Below, piece after piece: positions 21,465 through 33,699 of a stretch of DNA of 64,000 nucleotides. Position numbers and translations under genes: made by a program. The first letter of the stretch is position 1. The number at the start of each line of letters is the position of its first letter. Below the pieces are notes generated by a model. It did not search any database and was not told the origin of the DNA. It worked only from the letters and a program-made list of their open reading frames with translations. Source of the stretch: Microvelia longipes (taxonomy: Eukaryota > Arthropoda > Insecta > Hemiptera > Veliidae); NCBI GenBank assembly GCA_018340805.1, contig JACMZG010001914.1, positions 51,965,008 through 52,029,007 of the forward strand, read 5' to 3'.

Positions 21465-22205
21465 TAATAATAATATAACCTTCACACCCAGGAACCGCGT
21501 GTCCGATTAACTTGATTGAGGTTTTCACTGGTTTCTTCAATCTATTTTAACTGCTGTTTGACGTCCTGGCTAGTTTAACTGCTGTTTGACGTCCTGGCTA
21601 GTTTAACTGCTGTTTGACGTCCTGGCTAGTTTAACTGCTGTTTGACGTCCTGGCTAGTTTAACTGCTGTTTGACGTCCTGGCTAGTTTAACTGCCAGTTT
21701 GACGTCCTGGCTAGGTTTAACTGCTGTTTGACGTCCTGGCTAGTTTAACTGCTATTTGACTTCCTGGCAAGTTTAACTACTAGTCGATGTCCTGGCTAGT
21801 GTAACGCTCACCTTTCCACACTACTGTATAAATTTGATGGTACCGTTGATTAAAAAATGTATTGTGATGCGTATATCAGAAACCGAGATCCACTTAAATT
21901 GGTATTTTTGTGCACCCACCCCTGCAAACTCCTTTTACAATATAAACCTCTTTAAAAAAAAAACCACCAAAATATCATCTTTTGATAATCCTGCAAAAAA
22001 AAGAAATATCCAAACCAAAAAATATGAAAATTATTCTTAACTCAAACAAATCTCCTAACCCCAATAAATAACCCTTATTGATACCAAAATATAAAAATAA
22101 ATAAATAAAATAATAAAAATAGGCACAAATTACCCTCAAACAAATAAATAGAATATAGAATATGGCTCTGGTATACACAAAATAAATATTGTATACTTTT
22201 GCTAA
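21465..22205 (+). repeat. Dispersed repeat R4 with embedded 28-bp array
   Basis: The R4 start (TATAACCTTCACACCCAGGA, GATTGAGGTTTTCACTGG) and end (CCTTTTACAATATAAACCTC, CACAAATTACCCTC, TATGGCTCTGG, TTTTGCTAATAAA) match the copies at 10985 and 25505. The 28-bp array replaces the part that reads GGCAAATGCCAGG in the other copies. Confidence 0.7.
21545..21799 (+). repeat. 28-bp minisatellite, long array (9 units)
   Basis: Nine tandem units of TTTAACTGCTGTTTGACGTC plus CTGGCTAG. The first five are identical and divergence grows toward the right end, which suggests that expansion acted at the left. Confidence 0.95.
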
Positions 22206-22315
22206 TAAAATACATTAGGTACCGCGTACCTCCTCACAGTATCGGATTTGTAACCCTCATCCTCACCGCATCAAACCCGCTTCGCTCGTCCTAGCACATT
22301 ATTTATATTCGTTTC
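22205..22315 (-). repeat. R1 3' module, isolated fragment
   Basis: Reverse complement of the R1 tail: GGTACCGCGTACCTCCTCAC, ATCGGATTTGTAACCCTCAT and CGCTTCGCTCGTCC. No upstream R1 sequence follows. Confidence 0.7.
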
Positions 22316-22371
22316 ATTTTAAAAAGCTTATGTCTTATTGATATGATAATAATCTTCTTTTTCGATTTCAG

Positions 22372-22440
22372 GACGAAGTCGAATGAAGCAAGAGAGATAT
22401 TCTAAAAATGAAGTCGAGGAATACCAGTGGCAGGATCTCG
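22372..22440 (+). CDS. DIP/lachesin-like exon (charged linker)
   Basis: Encodes GRSRMKQERYSKNEVEEYQW then QDL. Acceptor TTCGATTTCAG and donor CTCG|GTGAGT are both good consensus, and the exon is phase 1-1 (69 nt). A basic/acidic linker between Ig3 and the C-terminal hydrophobic tail fits the family. Sequence alone would not identify it; splice sites and frame continuity do. Confidence 0.78.
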
Positions 22441-22495
22441 GTGAGTCCACACTATTATTGGGGAATTATATTTAAACGACTTTATTTTATGATTA

Positions 22496-22725
<230 letters not shown>

Positions 22726-23113
22726 AGTACAGTAGTAGTGAGTAAAACGTTTTTGAAAACTCGTGAAGTTCTGTTTCATATAATAAATTACCACTTAAAT
22801 AGATCAAAACCCGAAAATAACTCTCTAAATGTTAGTAAGTCCTGCAAAAACATATTGTAAAATATGTCATAACTTAGTATGTTATTGGGGCCCCGATTAA
22901 TATGCAACTATTTGCAAATCGATGAAATATTAATTAGTATTAATTAATTATAATTATTAATTAACCACCTTAATTTTTACGAATTCCCATTGAGAACTGT
23001 AACAAAGACGGAATGAACTTATAAGAGAACAATCGTCGACTAGCGTTCCATAAAGCGCAATATAGAAAAGTTCTGAGGTAACTTTTCTTTATTTACTTTA
23101 TTCTATATATATA

Positions 23114-24325
23114 TACCTCGGAAATTTTCCTCGCCATATCTCGCTACGCTAATTCTCGCCGGTTCTGATTCGATAAGCTCATCCTAACCACTTCGAACAC
23201 GTTTTGCTCGTCCGCGAATATGAAATGCGTTTCATTTTCTCTTTAGAATCTTTCCCAGACTGGAAAGATCAGTTATAGTTCCAGCCTTCAATTATTACCG
23301 GATAATTACACTTATTGCTGATTTACAAAATTGAACCGACAAACTGCGTGAATGTGTTAGTCGTATTTATATAAAACTTTGTTTACCCGTCAGTTCTATA
23401 AAGGAACACTTTCCTGCCAATTTGAATTTATTCGAATTGTTGATTTTTTAATTCTACATATGTCATTTGATAAAAATTAGACTAACGCTGATAATGACAT
23501 GAAACTTAAAACATTTCTTTAATAATTATTTACATGTATGCGTGCCAAATTTTAAATTGACTCATTATCTTCTCGTGTTTTATGAATTTTTATAGATTTT
23601 TTCTGACACTAATTGTCGGCTAATTGCGTAAGCAAATATGTCCCGGGTAGCACAACTGATACCAAATATTGATAGTTATGTCAAGTATCAACTCTCTCTG
23701 TAGAGCTAGGATGATTACAGAAAAAGCATACACGTACAGACAGACAACTTAGTTAAGTACTAAAGAGGTCTCAAAAACTTTTTAAAAAGATGGGTCAGGT
23801 GAAGTCTTGGTTTTAGATTTTTAATATAAACACAATACTAAATAAACTGTGTAGGCTTCCGCGGTTATGGTCATGAAGATTTAGGTCTCATTCATCAATG
23901 TAGATGAAGAATCCGACGTTTCGCTTCCACTGTGGGAGGCATCTTCAGGGATGTAGTATATCATGGACAGAAGCACAATGCTCTACTAAACTGAACAGAA
24001 GATGGATAGGATGGAGGCCCTATTTTATACCTGTCTCTGACCTTGTTCTTCGAGGACAAAGATTATTGCAGTGAGCTATTATCCCTTCTCATGGCTATAA
24101 TCTTGGTCCTCGAAGACATGGTCAGAGACAGGTATAAATAGGGCCTCCATCCTATCCATCTTCAGTTCAGTCTTGTAGAGCATTGTGTTTCTATCCATGA
24201 TGTACTACATCCCTGAAGATGCCTACCACAGTGGAACGGCGGATTCTTCGGTCACCACCGGAAGACCTAAATCTTCAATACAATACTTTTTATTTATACT
24301 TTTGTAATAAATGAGAAACAATAAA
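23114..24325 (-). repeat. Dispersed repeat R1 (reverse), interrupted by FB-A
   Basis: Starts with the reverse 3' module (CCTCGCCATATCTCGCTACG, TTTTGCTCGTCCGCG), runs through TAACGCTGATAATGACATGA and CAACTCTCTCTGTAGAG to AACACAATACT. It is broken at 23839 and resumes at 24280 with ACAATACTTTTTATTTATAC and AATAAATGAG. Confidence 0.82.
23840..24279. mobile_element. Foldback element FB-A, 440 bp, with 8-bp TSD
   Basis: Two arms of about 190 bp in inverted orientation (GAAGATTTAGGTC, GAATCCGACGTTTCGCTTCC, GAGGCATCTTCAGGGATGTA, GGAGGCCCTATTT and their complements) around a short centre. Flanked by ACAATACT at 23832-23839 and 24280-24287, inside an R1 copy whose uninterrupted form is visible elsewhere (38870s). 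The outer terminus TAAACTGTGTAGGCTTCCGC survives only on the left. Other copies: 42290-42525 and 53892-54063. Confidence 0.9.
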
Positions 24326-24609
24326 AATTTCCAAAGGAAATTCGCTAAAAATATAAAGCACTAAACAATGTTAAAAAATTTACTTTCTTATTAAAATACT
24401 TTAAATATTTTCATAACTACTTAAAATTTGTTACTTATTAAATTCTTTCTTTCTTATCAATTCTTTGCAACTTAAAAGGTCGTGAATTTAAACTTTTGTT
24501 CCATTCCCTGGATCCTGATTATTTAAGTTCTCTACTCACGTCAAATTTATTCATTATCCTCGTTATCTTTGTTGTTCCAGTTATCCTATGTGTTATTGCA
24601 AGATCATTT

Positions 24610-25057
24610 AGTTTTGATAGATATTGCACAATATCTATCAAATATCAATTATAATCATATACAAATACATATATCATATATAAATACATATTAAATATCA
24701 TAATATCAAATAAATATATTGTGTTTTAATAGACATTACACATCATCTATCAAATATCAATATCACAATACATATATTGTGTTTTGATAGATATTACACA
24801 ATATCTGTCAAATACCAATAAATATAAATATCATAATACATATATTGTGTTTTGATAGATATTACACAATATCTATCAAATATCAATAAATATCAATATC
24901 ACAATACATATATTGTGTTTTGATAGATATTAATCAATATCTATCAAATATCAATAAATAAATATCATAATACATATACTGTGTTTTGATAGATATTACA
25001 CAATATCTATCAAATATCAATAAATATCAATATCACAATACATATATTGTGTTTTGA
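24610..25057. repeat. Minisatellite, about 6-7 units of 61-67 bp, each with an inner hairpin
   Basis: Unit: ATACATATATTGTGTTTTGA then TAGATATTACACAATATCTATCA then AATATCAATAAATATCA. TGATAGATATT and AATATCTATCA are inverted within every unit, so transcripts could form a chain of stems. Located just 5' of the final DIP exon. Confidence 0.93.
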
Positions 25058-25078
25058 CGTTGTATCACTTTGTTTCAG

Positions 25079-25191
25079 ATTACACTGACGACTACACGTT
25101 GTCTACACCAGCGCTACCTGAGCACTCCTCCGCGTCTGTCACTAAGTCTTATCTAATACTACTTCTTATCACGTTCCTTATCACTACCTGA
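25079..25191 (+). CDS. DIP/lachesin-like terminal exon (GPI-type tail)
   Basis: Encodes DYTDDYTLSTPALPEHSSAS, VTKSYLILLLLITFLITT and TGA at 25189-25191. A small-residue stretch (SSAS), a spacer and a terminal hydrophobic run with no cytoplasmic tail is the pattern of a GPI-anchor signal, which many DIPs carry. The acceptor TTTGTTTCAG|AT keeps the phase. It could instead be a very short transmembrane end. Confidence 0.87.
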
Positions 25192-25480
25192 TAATGATTA
25201 CGAAACTACAATAAATACGTTCAGTCTATATGTAAACCATAATGGGAGAGATATAGATCAAATATACAATGTATACATAAATAATTAAATGAAATTGTTG
25301 TTTATGGGAAATTTTTTACAAATAAATTATTGTTTATCTGTGGGGGAAGGCACTGTGGGAAATTATAGTGTATACGTAAAATGTATATAGGTATATACGA
25401 ATAATGTATATAATAAAATACGTATAAGGGTATATGTACATGTAAAATCAGCTGCTAAATTTTGCTACTTTGAAGAGCAT
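25192..25480 (+). other. DIP 3' UTR region
   Basis: AATAAA motifs at 25210-25215 and 25321-25326, and further AATAAA-like words near 25410, are candidate poly(A) signals. The transcript end is not determined. Confidence 0.5.
25210..25215 (+). terminator. Candidate poly(A) signal AATAAA
   Basis: First AATAAA after the DIP stop codon, 19 nt downstream. The AATAAA at 25321 is an equally plausible site; base composition makes chance matches common. Confidence 0.35.
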
Positions 25481-25504
25481 GACTTCGGCATCCCAATTCA
25501 GCTA

Positions 25505-25935
25505 TTTTTTTCAAACAAGTTCTTTATTGGCAAAAGTATACCATAATAATTTTGTGTAAACCGGAGCTATATTTTATTTATTGATTTAGGGTAATTTGTG
25601 CCTCTTTATTTTTATTTTATTTTTTTATTTATTTCTTATTTTTGTGGTATAAATTTTGATTATTTTTTTGGGTGTGAAGGGGTTTGTTTGGGTTAAGGAT
25701 AATTTTATATTATTTGGTTTGGGTGTTTTATTTTTTATATTATTATTATTTTTTACTTATTTTTTTTTAATATTGTCAAAAGATATTTTTGATGGTGTTT
25801 TGAATAGGTTTATATTGTAAAGGTAGTTTGCAGGAGTTTCAAAAAGGGTTGCCTATGCAGTCTGTGGACTGACTTTTGATGATTCAACCTGGCATTTGCC
25901 TAAACATTGAGGGAAACCACAGACAAATTCAGCTA
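25505..25935 (-). repeat. Dispersed repeat R4, reverse copy
   Basis: Reverse orientation of the 11-kb copy: AAGTTCTTTATTGGCAAAAG, GGGTAATTTGTGCCTC, TTGATGGTGTTTTGAATAGG, GGTTGCCTATGCAGTCTG and CAACCTGGCATTTGCCT. Confidence 0.85.
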
Positions 25936-27534
25936 TTTAGGTGCGAAGATAGCCAAGCTAGAGAATCAACTTCCGCCAAACCCTTTATTTTATCAATAGT
26001 AGTTTAATTAAAAAATATTTTGCTTTAATTAATTCATGGACAATAGTCGATGTATCGCCATGAGTGATCCCCGCAAGTTCAATACCCTGATGAACCAAAA
26101 GACCTTAAAACAAGTATTTTATTTATTTATAGGAAAAGTATTGTTTCATCTTCCACAAATCTATAATCAAGGTTTTTCATAATTACGCATTTCAGGCAAT
26201 TTCATAATCTTTTAATTGCTTTCATCGTGCTGTCTGTGTATTAAATCAGTGTTGACATTTTTTTCGCTTTAACTAACTAATATAATATTGCACGTAAAAT
26301 ATAAATAGACCATGACAGCTGATTGAATTCTGAAGTGCCTGCAAAATTATATCTTGCTGTCAGTTTGAATATTTGCGGGCACTTTAAAGTTTTGCTGCGA
26401 GTTTTTACAAAAATATAAGAAAAAACGTCATTTTGTAGATTGATATTAGTGTAATTTTTAATTTTGCTGCCTTGAGTTGATAAAAAGTATTTTTAAAGTC
26501 CTTATCCTCAAGTTTAGGTATTGTTTAATCAAGTTTTAAGCAATGCGATGTCGCAAAAGTATTTGAGACCCTTCAAAATCATTGATAAATAGATAGATAA
26601 TAAGGCGTTTAAAAGTATTGTTTGCATAGATTCTTCTCCCCCTCTCATCTTTAAATAAAGCACATTTAATCCGGTGTTAGCATATTAACATTTTAGCAAT
26701 TTTAACCAAATTGGGGTTTTAAACAGTATAAGTTTAATTTATGGTACTGAATTTTGTTTTCAGATTTGTCTTTTGCAAATGGTACTTAAAAAATTGAATG
26801 TTTAGAGTCTTTTTAATTCAACCTCAGGGCTCTTTTGTCTCTGAAAATTTAAATTTTCTTTGACATTTTATTGAGGGCATAATCTAAATAACTATGCCTT
26901 TATACATAGGCCTTTAGTCAATGGCTGCAACGTAGCCAGAGAGCCTCTATCAATCCAATTTGCAAAATACCTCAAAATAAGGCATGTCAATCAGATACCG
27001 TTTAACTCAAATTATTGTGAGAGTTCATCAAAATTTATTTAATTCAAATTACTACCTTTTAACTTTAATGAGTTACCAATAAAGAACTTGACTAAAAATA
27101 ACTTCAATGAGGGTTTGTAAAGTACTATTTAACTTAAATGGTGAACTTCAAGTACAGTTTAACTCAGTTGGGAAGTACACGGGTGTTCGGCATGTACCGT
27201 TTTTAACTTAAATTAGGGGTTCACCAAGTACTGTTTCCCTTTTTAGGGGAGGGGGGAGGGTCTCATGTATAATTTAAATTAAATGAGGGTTTTACCTAAT
27301 ACTTTTGAAGTTTGCATAACCTCGGTCTATCTATAAAATAGCCGAGTTGTGTTAGGATTTGAGAAAGAATAATAATAGCAATAGTGCCTTCTGGCTTATC
27401 AGAGCTAATTCATGTGGGAACCATCTTTTGTGGTGGTGGCACCCAATATGCTCTATGTTGAACCTATAAGTCGATTATAATTGATTTATTCAATAATCTT
27501 ACATAATCTGAGAGAAATCTAGGATGTGATCTTA

Positions 27535-27640
27535 TAAATACTGACGTAGAGGGTGGTGGGCCAATATAAATACTGACGTAGAGGCTGGTGGGCCAATATA
27601 AATACTGATATAGTGGGTGGTGGGTCCGTGATGAGTCAGT
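27535..27640 (+). repeat. About 32-bp tandem repeat, 3 units
   Basis: Unit AAATACTGACGTAGAGG then GTGGTGGGCCAATAT, repeated three times; the last copy diverges (GATATAGTGGGTGG). Confidence 0.92.
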
Positions 27641-29084
27641 ACAAACACTAACAATTTGATGAACTTTATCTTATATCATTTCCCACCATCATTCTATAAT
27701 TTCATATCATTTGTTTTTATTTTTGGCAATCATAAAAAACAAAGGAATAAGGAAATTATAAATACATTAACGAGTGCCCCCCCCCCGTATTTAAAAATAA
27801 ATGTGTATATACTTTTGTATTATAATCAACTCTTAAAATACAATAATAATTAAAATTAAAACATAATAAATGTGATTAATTATTTAAAGACGATAATAAT
27901 CTACATAATTAATTAATTATAAAGTATATCATAAAAATATATTAAAAATTTGTTAATAAAGAAAATAATGTATGTACAATATTAAAACTGAAATATAGTT
28001 AAATTAATGTATAACAAATATAATCAATGATTCAAAATTATATAAAATTATATGTTCAAAACAGGATGAAAAATTAAATAATTATAAATTAATTGACTCA
28101 CACTATGGTCTATATAAAACTAATGGGTCATTATAAGTTTATAGGGTCGCTGTGTCTTGAGTCTGTCTATAATGGTCCATACAGACAAAACTTATAATAA
28201 TTTTATTGTCTCATAGTATTAAAACTTCTATGGTCTATATAAAAAAGGCCAGTATTATTCTATAGGCTCAAAATATTTTATAATATATTCATATAATTAG
28301 TATAATTTGACGGCCTTTGGTCTCTAACGGTCTATGTAATTTAAATTCAAAATAAGCTTTATGTTTTCTTAAAACTACAGCTTAAGAACCATATTCCAAG
28401 AAATAGACTAAACATACTGTTGATTATCTGTTTATACTGTTAAATTCCTATAATATAATATAGAGACCATTAATGGACAAATTCATTGATATTCTCATAT
28501 ATATTAACCATTTATGGTCTCTACTAATTATTATAAATAAGTCAAGTTAATGTCCAGAGATGTATAAATAAGCTCAAATAGCTTAAGGATTTCCATTATG
28601 TACAGTTAAGTTTATGTTCTGTTAAAGTTTTTACTGTAAATCTACATTAAACTTTTGCATTGATTATTCGGTAACATTGCCACTAATGGCACACTCTCTT
28701 TCAAAATTTAAGTTCCATTCAAGACCCATTCGATTGTGGACCATTTTGATTCTATGATCAATATAATTACTTTGGACTTTGCTTTTTTTCTCCAATACTA
28801 ATAGTTTGCCATATTAAGGGGCAAACATGTAAAAGGGCGCTCAGAAAACTTAAACCTAGAAGCTATTATTAATTAAAAAAGTTACACTTGGAAATTTTTC
28901 TCCACCACTAATACTTTTCCTTCTATAAACAATTTTTTTTCTAATCTTTTCAAAGTTTTCTTCCCTTTCTAGAACTATTAGTGATAAAAAGAATTAGGGG
29001 ACAATGGTAATTATTTTGGTTATACAATTTAAATATTAAATATAAAATAAATTTATATTGATATATTCAATATAAATCTATCCA

Positions 29085-29210
29085 TTAGGAGCCCTTAAAA
29101 GTTCCTTAAAGTGATCAAAATGCTTCCATAAGGAGCCCTTAAGGGTTCTTTATAAAGATCTAAAGGCTTCCATAGGGAGCCCATAAGGGTTTTTAAGAAA
29201 AACCTTCTCC
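29085..29210 (+). repeat. Degenerate 57-bp tandem repeat, 2-3 units
   Basis: Recurring words: CATWAGGAGCCCTTAAGGGTT, AAAGATCTAAAGGCTTC. Units start near 29088, 29129 and 29174. Confidence 0.6.
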
Positions 29211-30054
29211 TTATCCATATGGAGACCTAAAACTAGCTTGAAATGTATACCAATTCTTATACCCTACCCTTAAAGGAGTTTATAGGAATTGCTTCTTAAC
29301 GAGCTCTTAAGGAATAGGTAAGAAACATTTCTTTAAATGCGGGCCATAAGCTGCACATTTACAAATATCAATAAACATACATTCGGTTAAATAAATCGAT
29401 TGTCAGTATCATGTCTCTCAATTCATGAATTAAAACTTTCTAATATAAATGGATTAAAATTCGATATTAATATTGTTATGACAGGTAAATATGTCAGAGA
29501 TTTGGTCAAATGATAACACAGTATAATATTACGTACGTCTAGTGAAGGGAGGGATTCTGGCCTTCTGTATAGAGGAAAGTCTATCTTGATAACAGATCCA
29601 ATTTTAACTTGAACACAACGTGATAACTCTTGTCATTTCATCTGACTTCGTTTTATTTTATTATATATATTCTGTTATTTTTTATGATAATGTATACGAT
29701 CACGTTTAATCGATTATTTTAGTCGTAATTATTATAGTTTGATTATAGCTTGAACAAAAAAAAACTAATTGGTAAAAATGAGGACATTAACTTAATTAGG
29801 TAACTGCGACAAATTTGTAAGAAAATTAAGCAATCCCATATTGGAATTGTAGCTGACTAAAATAATTTCTTTGTTATATCAAGCCAGCTTGGTTAAAACA
29901 ATAGTTATATAAAAATAAATACAATTAATACAAAAAATAATATATTTATTGTACTAAACAATTTTGGCACGGAGGACCGAAAACCGGTCACATTTTCATC
30001 GAAACGTGAGCTTTTTTGCTGACTAATCCTAAAGTTTTCGGTGAATATTTAGTT

Positions 30055-30250
30055 TTCCGAGCTGTAGCGTCACAACTTGTTGTTTAATTGTTTCGAATTT
30101 TCTAAAGAAAATGCGCATAACAATATCATTGATTATACTCAACACGGAACTGTATTATTTACACTAGTCTGAAGCTTAGTTTTAAGTGCATTGTCTTTGA
30201 ACAATTCAATAAAATTAAATAAGTCGTGACGCTACTGCTCAGGTTATTAA
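30055..30250. repeat. Small foldback repeat R6, copy 1
   Basis: The left end GAGCTGTAGCGTCACAACTT is mirrored by AAGTCGTGACGCTACTGCTC on the right. Relatives are at 53454-53660 and 58555-58765 and share GAAAATGC..A and ATAGATTATAC-like words. Confidence 0.65.
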
Positions 30251-31170
30251 ATATCCAACCACCACCTTAAAATACTTTTGGACACAATCCCGGGTGTCCA
30301 AAAGTGAGCCACCTCATTAGCGATTTTTTTTTCAAATAAAATTCGCTGAAATAGGTAAAATTCTGAAATTTTGAATTTTATAACTCTAATGACTAAATGT
30401 TATTAAGGAAACGATTAATTAAATTGTAATAAAAAAATAATTTTCTTATACATTTTATAAGAAAAGCCACTCATATTCTTCTCATTATTTAAATTATAAA
30501 CCAAATTCATATTTAAAAATGATAATAATTGATAAATTAAAATATATGAAATGTTTACCCTTTAAGAAATTATAAATATATAATGTATGTGTAAATTAAT
30601 AAACATATTATAAAATGTTAAATTAATAAATATTATTTTTAATAAAAAAAAACAAGTCTGTTATTTAGTGTGTTCATACAATATACACGTGTGAACAGAC
30701 GATGACCATTCACAAGGCCGTTTATAGTAATTTTGTATTCTATCATGTGATGTGGATTCAATGATCTTGAATGAGGATGACTTATTATGGAACTTTTCTG
30801 ACCCCCATGGACATTGTATGAGATAGAGACATAGCAGCAAACATACCTTCCCATGGTTATAGTAAAAAAAGGCGTGAAACGAAGGTTATGTAACAATGAT
30901 AAGTCGAGTTTGCTCCTCAACTCAGGGAGAGCATAAAGACATAAAAGTGTCGCCACCGTTTTTAAGGAAAATAGATGAGCATGGGACAACTTGTCCCATA
31001 TAGAGTATAAAAGTATTAGAGAAGTGTATAAAGTCTGTGTTTTTCACTTTTAAGATCTACTCTTAATATTAACAGCCTTTAACTCTAGTAATTTTTCTTT
31101 TCTTAGGATTTATAACTTTATAATCTTTAAACAAGGTAAGAATAACATTAAATGTGTATGATTAACTACT
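30251..31170. other. No gene recognised
   Basis: A frame on the minus strand (30639-30989) has no recognisable motif. 30930-31080 resembles 2950-3110 (ACCGTTTT, AAGGAAA, GTATTAGAGAAG, TTTTTCAC), which points to a dispersed family. Confidence 0.5.
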
Positions 31171-32105
31171 ATAATACGATACACGGCTAAAACCAATTGA
31201 CAGCGCGCCAATAATCTTTGAGGGAAAAAATTCTATTGGTTTAGACCAACCGTGCCCCTTCCCCCTCCATTTTATGCCAACCTCGGTATAAAAAATTACC
31301 TTTTCCGTAAATAAAATGGCAACACTTGTTGTAATAATATTTGTAACCTCGCGTCGCTTTTATTTCCCTCATTGTGCCATTGATCTGTTTGAGTTCGTTT
31401 CGTTTCATTCCAATCTGTTCAATTCATCCAATTATTGCGGAGTTGTAATCTGATCTGAGTGCCTATATTTGACGCATGAACATGGACGTATTCTTCAAGC
31501 ATTTTTTGCTATTTGAGTACAGCGCAGGGTCTGTGTTCTGTCAACTAAAATACAGCATTTTTTTGGAAAATGCCATGTCTTTCAATAGATGACAGACAGT
31601 CTTGACTTTTTTAAGTCTTGAATGCATATTGTGTCATATTATTTTTATAATATAAAACAATACGCATTCATTTATACAAACTTGACACAAAAAAGCAGTT
31701 TAGAAAAAAGTAATTATAGTTGACAATTTATTTAAATCGTCAAACTTTTATCATTGAACTATTATGATAATAGACGTAACGCAATAGACGTAATCAACAA
31801 CTTTAACTCCACTTAATTCATACTTCCCGAACAAATTTAAAGCAACACTTAGGCGATAAATTTATAAAATACAATAATATTTCTACTTAAAAAGTAAATA
31901 AATCATTTTTAAGAAATAAAAAAATTCGATATCAAATAAAAACAAATAATAAAATTCAAAACATAACCTGACTTACAGTGTTGTCAGGAGTAGGGAACTT
32001 TTTTTGTTACTTAAAAGAAGGGATTTTTTTTTGTTAAAAAAGAGGGTTGAAAGCATTGAGATTTTGACGGGCTGTCAATTGACTTTAGCCGTGTGTAATA
32101 TTATA
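31171..32105 (+). mobile_element. 0.9-kb TIR element (ACACGGCTAAA family), copy B
   Basis: Left terminus TATAATACGATACACGGCTA with ACCAATTGACAGCGC; right terminus GGGCTGTCAATTGACTTTAG with CCGTGTGTAATATTATA. It matches 8040-8946 over nearly its full length in the opposite orientation. No transposase ORF. Confidence 0.82.
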
Positions 32106-33699
32106 AACAATAATAAAGAACTAAAATTTTACTTGACATGTTTATAACCTGACAATAGGAAGCAGTGCCCAAGGGAGTAGAGGTGGGGGTTGGCGACACT
32201 ATTTTACATTGTAAAGACCAGATATATTCCATCCCTTTATATAAGTTCCTTGCTCCTCAACTTTCTTCTTTGCTTGTTTGTTGTGATTTTATAAGTTATG
32301 ATAAGTTAATTAAAATGAAACAGTTAACTTTCTCAATAAGCAGAACAACTGGAAACCATCGAAAGGTAAGTTTGCCTCTAAATTAAGACCCTGCGCAGTG
32401 AATGTTATGATTGCAAGCATGCGTAGTTCGTATTAAGCATGTACAGTTTGTTTTACATGTGTTTTGTAGTTGATTCTTCTCTATTTCTTTATTCTTGATG
32501 GGCAACTTTGTTATTTTTTTTAAAAAAACGATGGTGCTGCTTCGCGCGATGAGGCCTCCAAGTTTTGGAAAACGAAAATACCTTGCGAATATTATTGATT
32601 TATTGTAAGATTATCAAAAGACATATTATGCATATCATGAAATGAAGGATATAAAATGACGTATTAATCTATGTATTCTATTAAGTATCAGTATAATACG
32701 TGGCATTAACAGCTTACTTTCAATATTTCGTGATTACCATAGACCTTTGTTTACTTTTATTTTATTTTACATAACGATTGGCAACTGCTTATAGTTAAAA
32801 AAATACTACAGCACAATCTAGTAGAGAATAGAGCAAATAGATTTTTACTAATAGCGCTCTTCAAGACTCTAGTGATGAGGCCCCCAACTTAAATCATAAA
32901 ATTTAGTTTTCCTACAACACTCGGAAATGAACCATCTATGTTAATATTGTTTATCTATGCATACAATACTGTCAAAAAACTATCAAAACAAAACAAATAT
33001 ATCGCATCCGTGACAGTGCTGGCGTCAATCTTATTTGATAGCTAATTTCTCCATTTAAGTGCGATCTCCCTGGCATTTCATGTCATGTGGCAACACTGTC
33101 ACACGGCAGTTTATAGCACAGATAACATAACCCTTACGGCAAGATTGTCAACTTCCCTCTTCTTCTATCTTTGACACTTTAATAGCGCTGGTCCCCCAAT
33201 ATAGCGATAGCGGTTAAAACTGAAAACGCAAGTGACTCCTTCCCGCCTTTTTGTAAATGTTTACTTGATTCTTTGGAAATCGTTTTGAGACATCCAAAAT
33301 CGGCACAGTGTACCATTTTTTAACATGTTAGGTTATAGTCCGGCATTGACGTCATTGCAGGAATAAATAGTAAATCTTCAATGTTGACCTCCTATGTCGA
33401 TTCTTACAGTAACATCACACGTCATTCATACATAAGTCAGGTTATAACCTCCGAATGCGTTTGGTTTGTTTACATCAAATTGTATCACCTCATAAATAAC
33501 AGCTGTATTTAAAATTGTAATGTATGAATTTATTTAACACAAATAGTGAAAGCATGTACTAATGCTTTAATGAATTTAAGCAAAATTAAAAAGGATTTGA
33601 AATAAATTAACAAAAAGTAAATCTAAAATAAAAATTGTCAATCTAGCGTACACACAAAGTTAAAATAAACAAATTGTCATAAGAAATATTTAATAATTA
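32106..33699. other. No gene recognised
   Basis: AT-rich intergenic DNA. A 73-codon frame at 32165-32386 has no recognisable motif. Confidence 0.5.

Larger units (their letters stand above)
6518..22371 (+). other. DIP large intron (15.9 kb), repeat-packed
   Basis: Separates two 69-nt linker exons. It contains TIR elements, R1, R3 and R4 repeats, the foldback FB-C, a MITE, gypsy element 1 and several minisatellites, all listed separately. I see no further exon, though an alternative microexon cannot be excluded. 6950-8035 and 8950-10190 are otherwise featureless apart from GT/CA-rich patches near 7090-7140. Confidence 0.75.
25936..30054. other. Intergenic, no gene recognised
   Basis: AT-rich. 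Contains a 3-unit tandem repeat (27535-27640), a C8 run near 27779-27786, loose reiterations of TATGGTCTATATAAAA between 28090 and 28340, and a degenerate repeat at 29085-29210. No ORF shows family motifs. Confidence 0.55.

Noticed and set aside
24610..25057. CRISPR-like regular repeats
   Set aside because: Units are contiguous tandem copies without unique spacers, in a eukaryotic intron.
30639..30989. Minus-strand 116-codon frame
   Set aside because: No signal, motif or conserved pattern; composition is typical of chance frames in this window.
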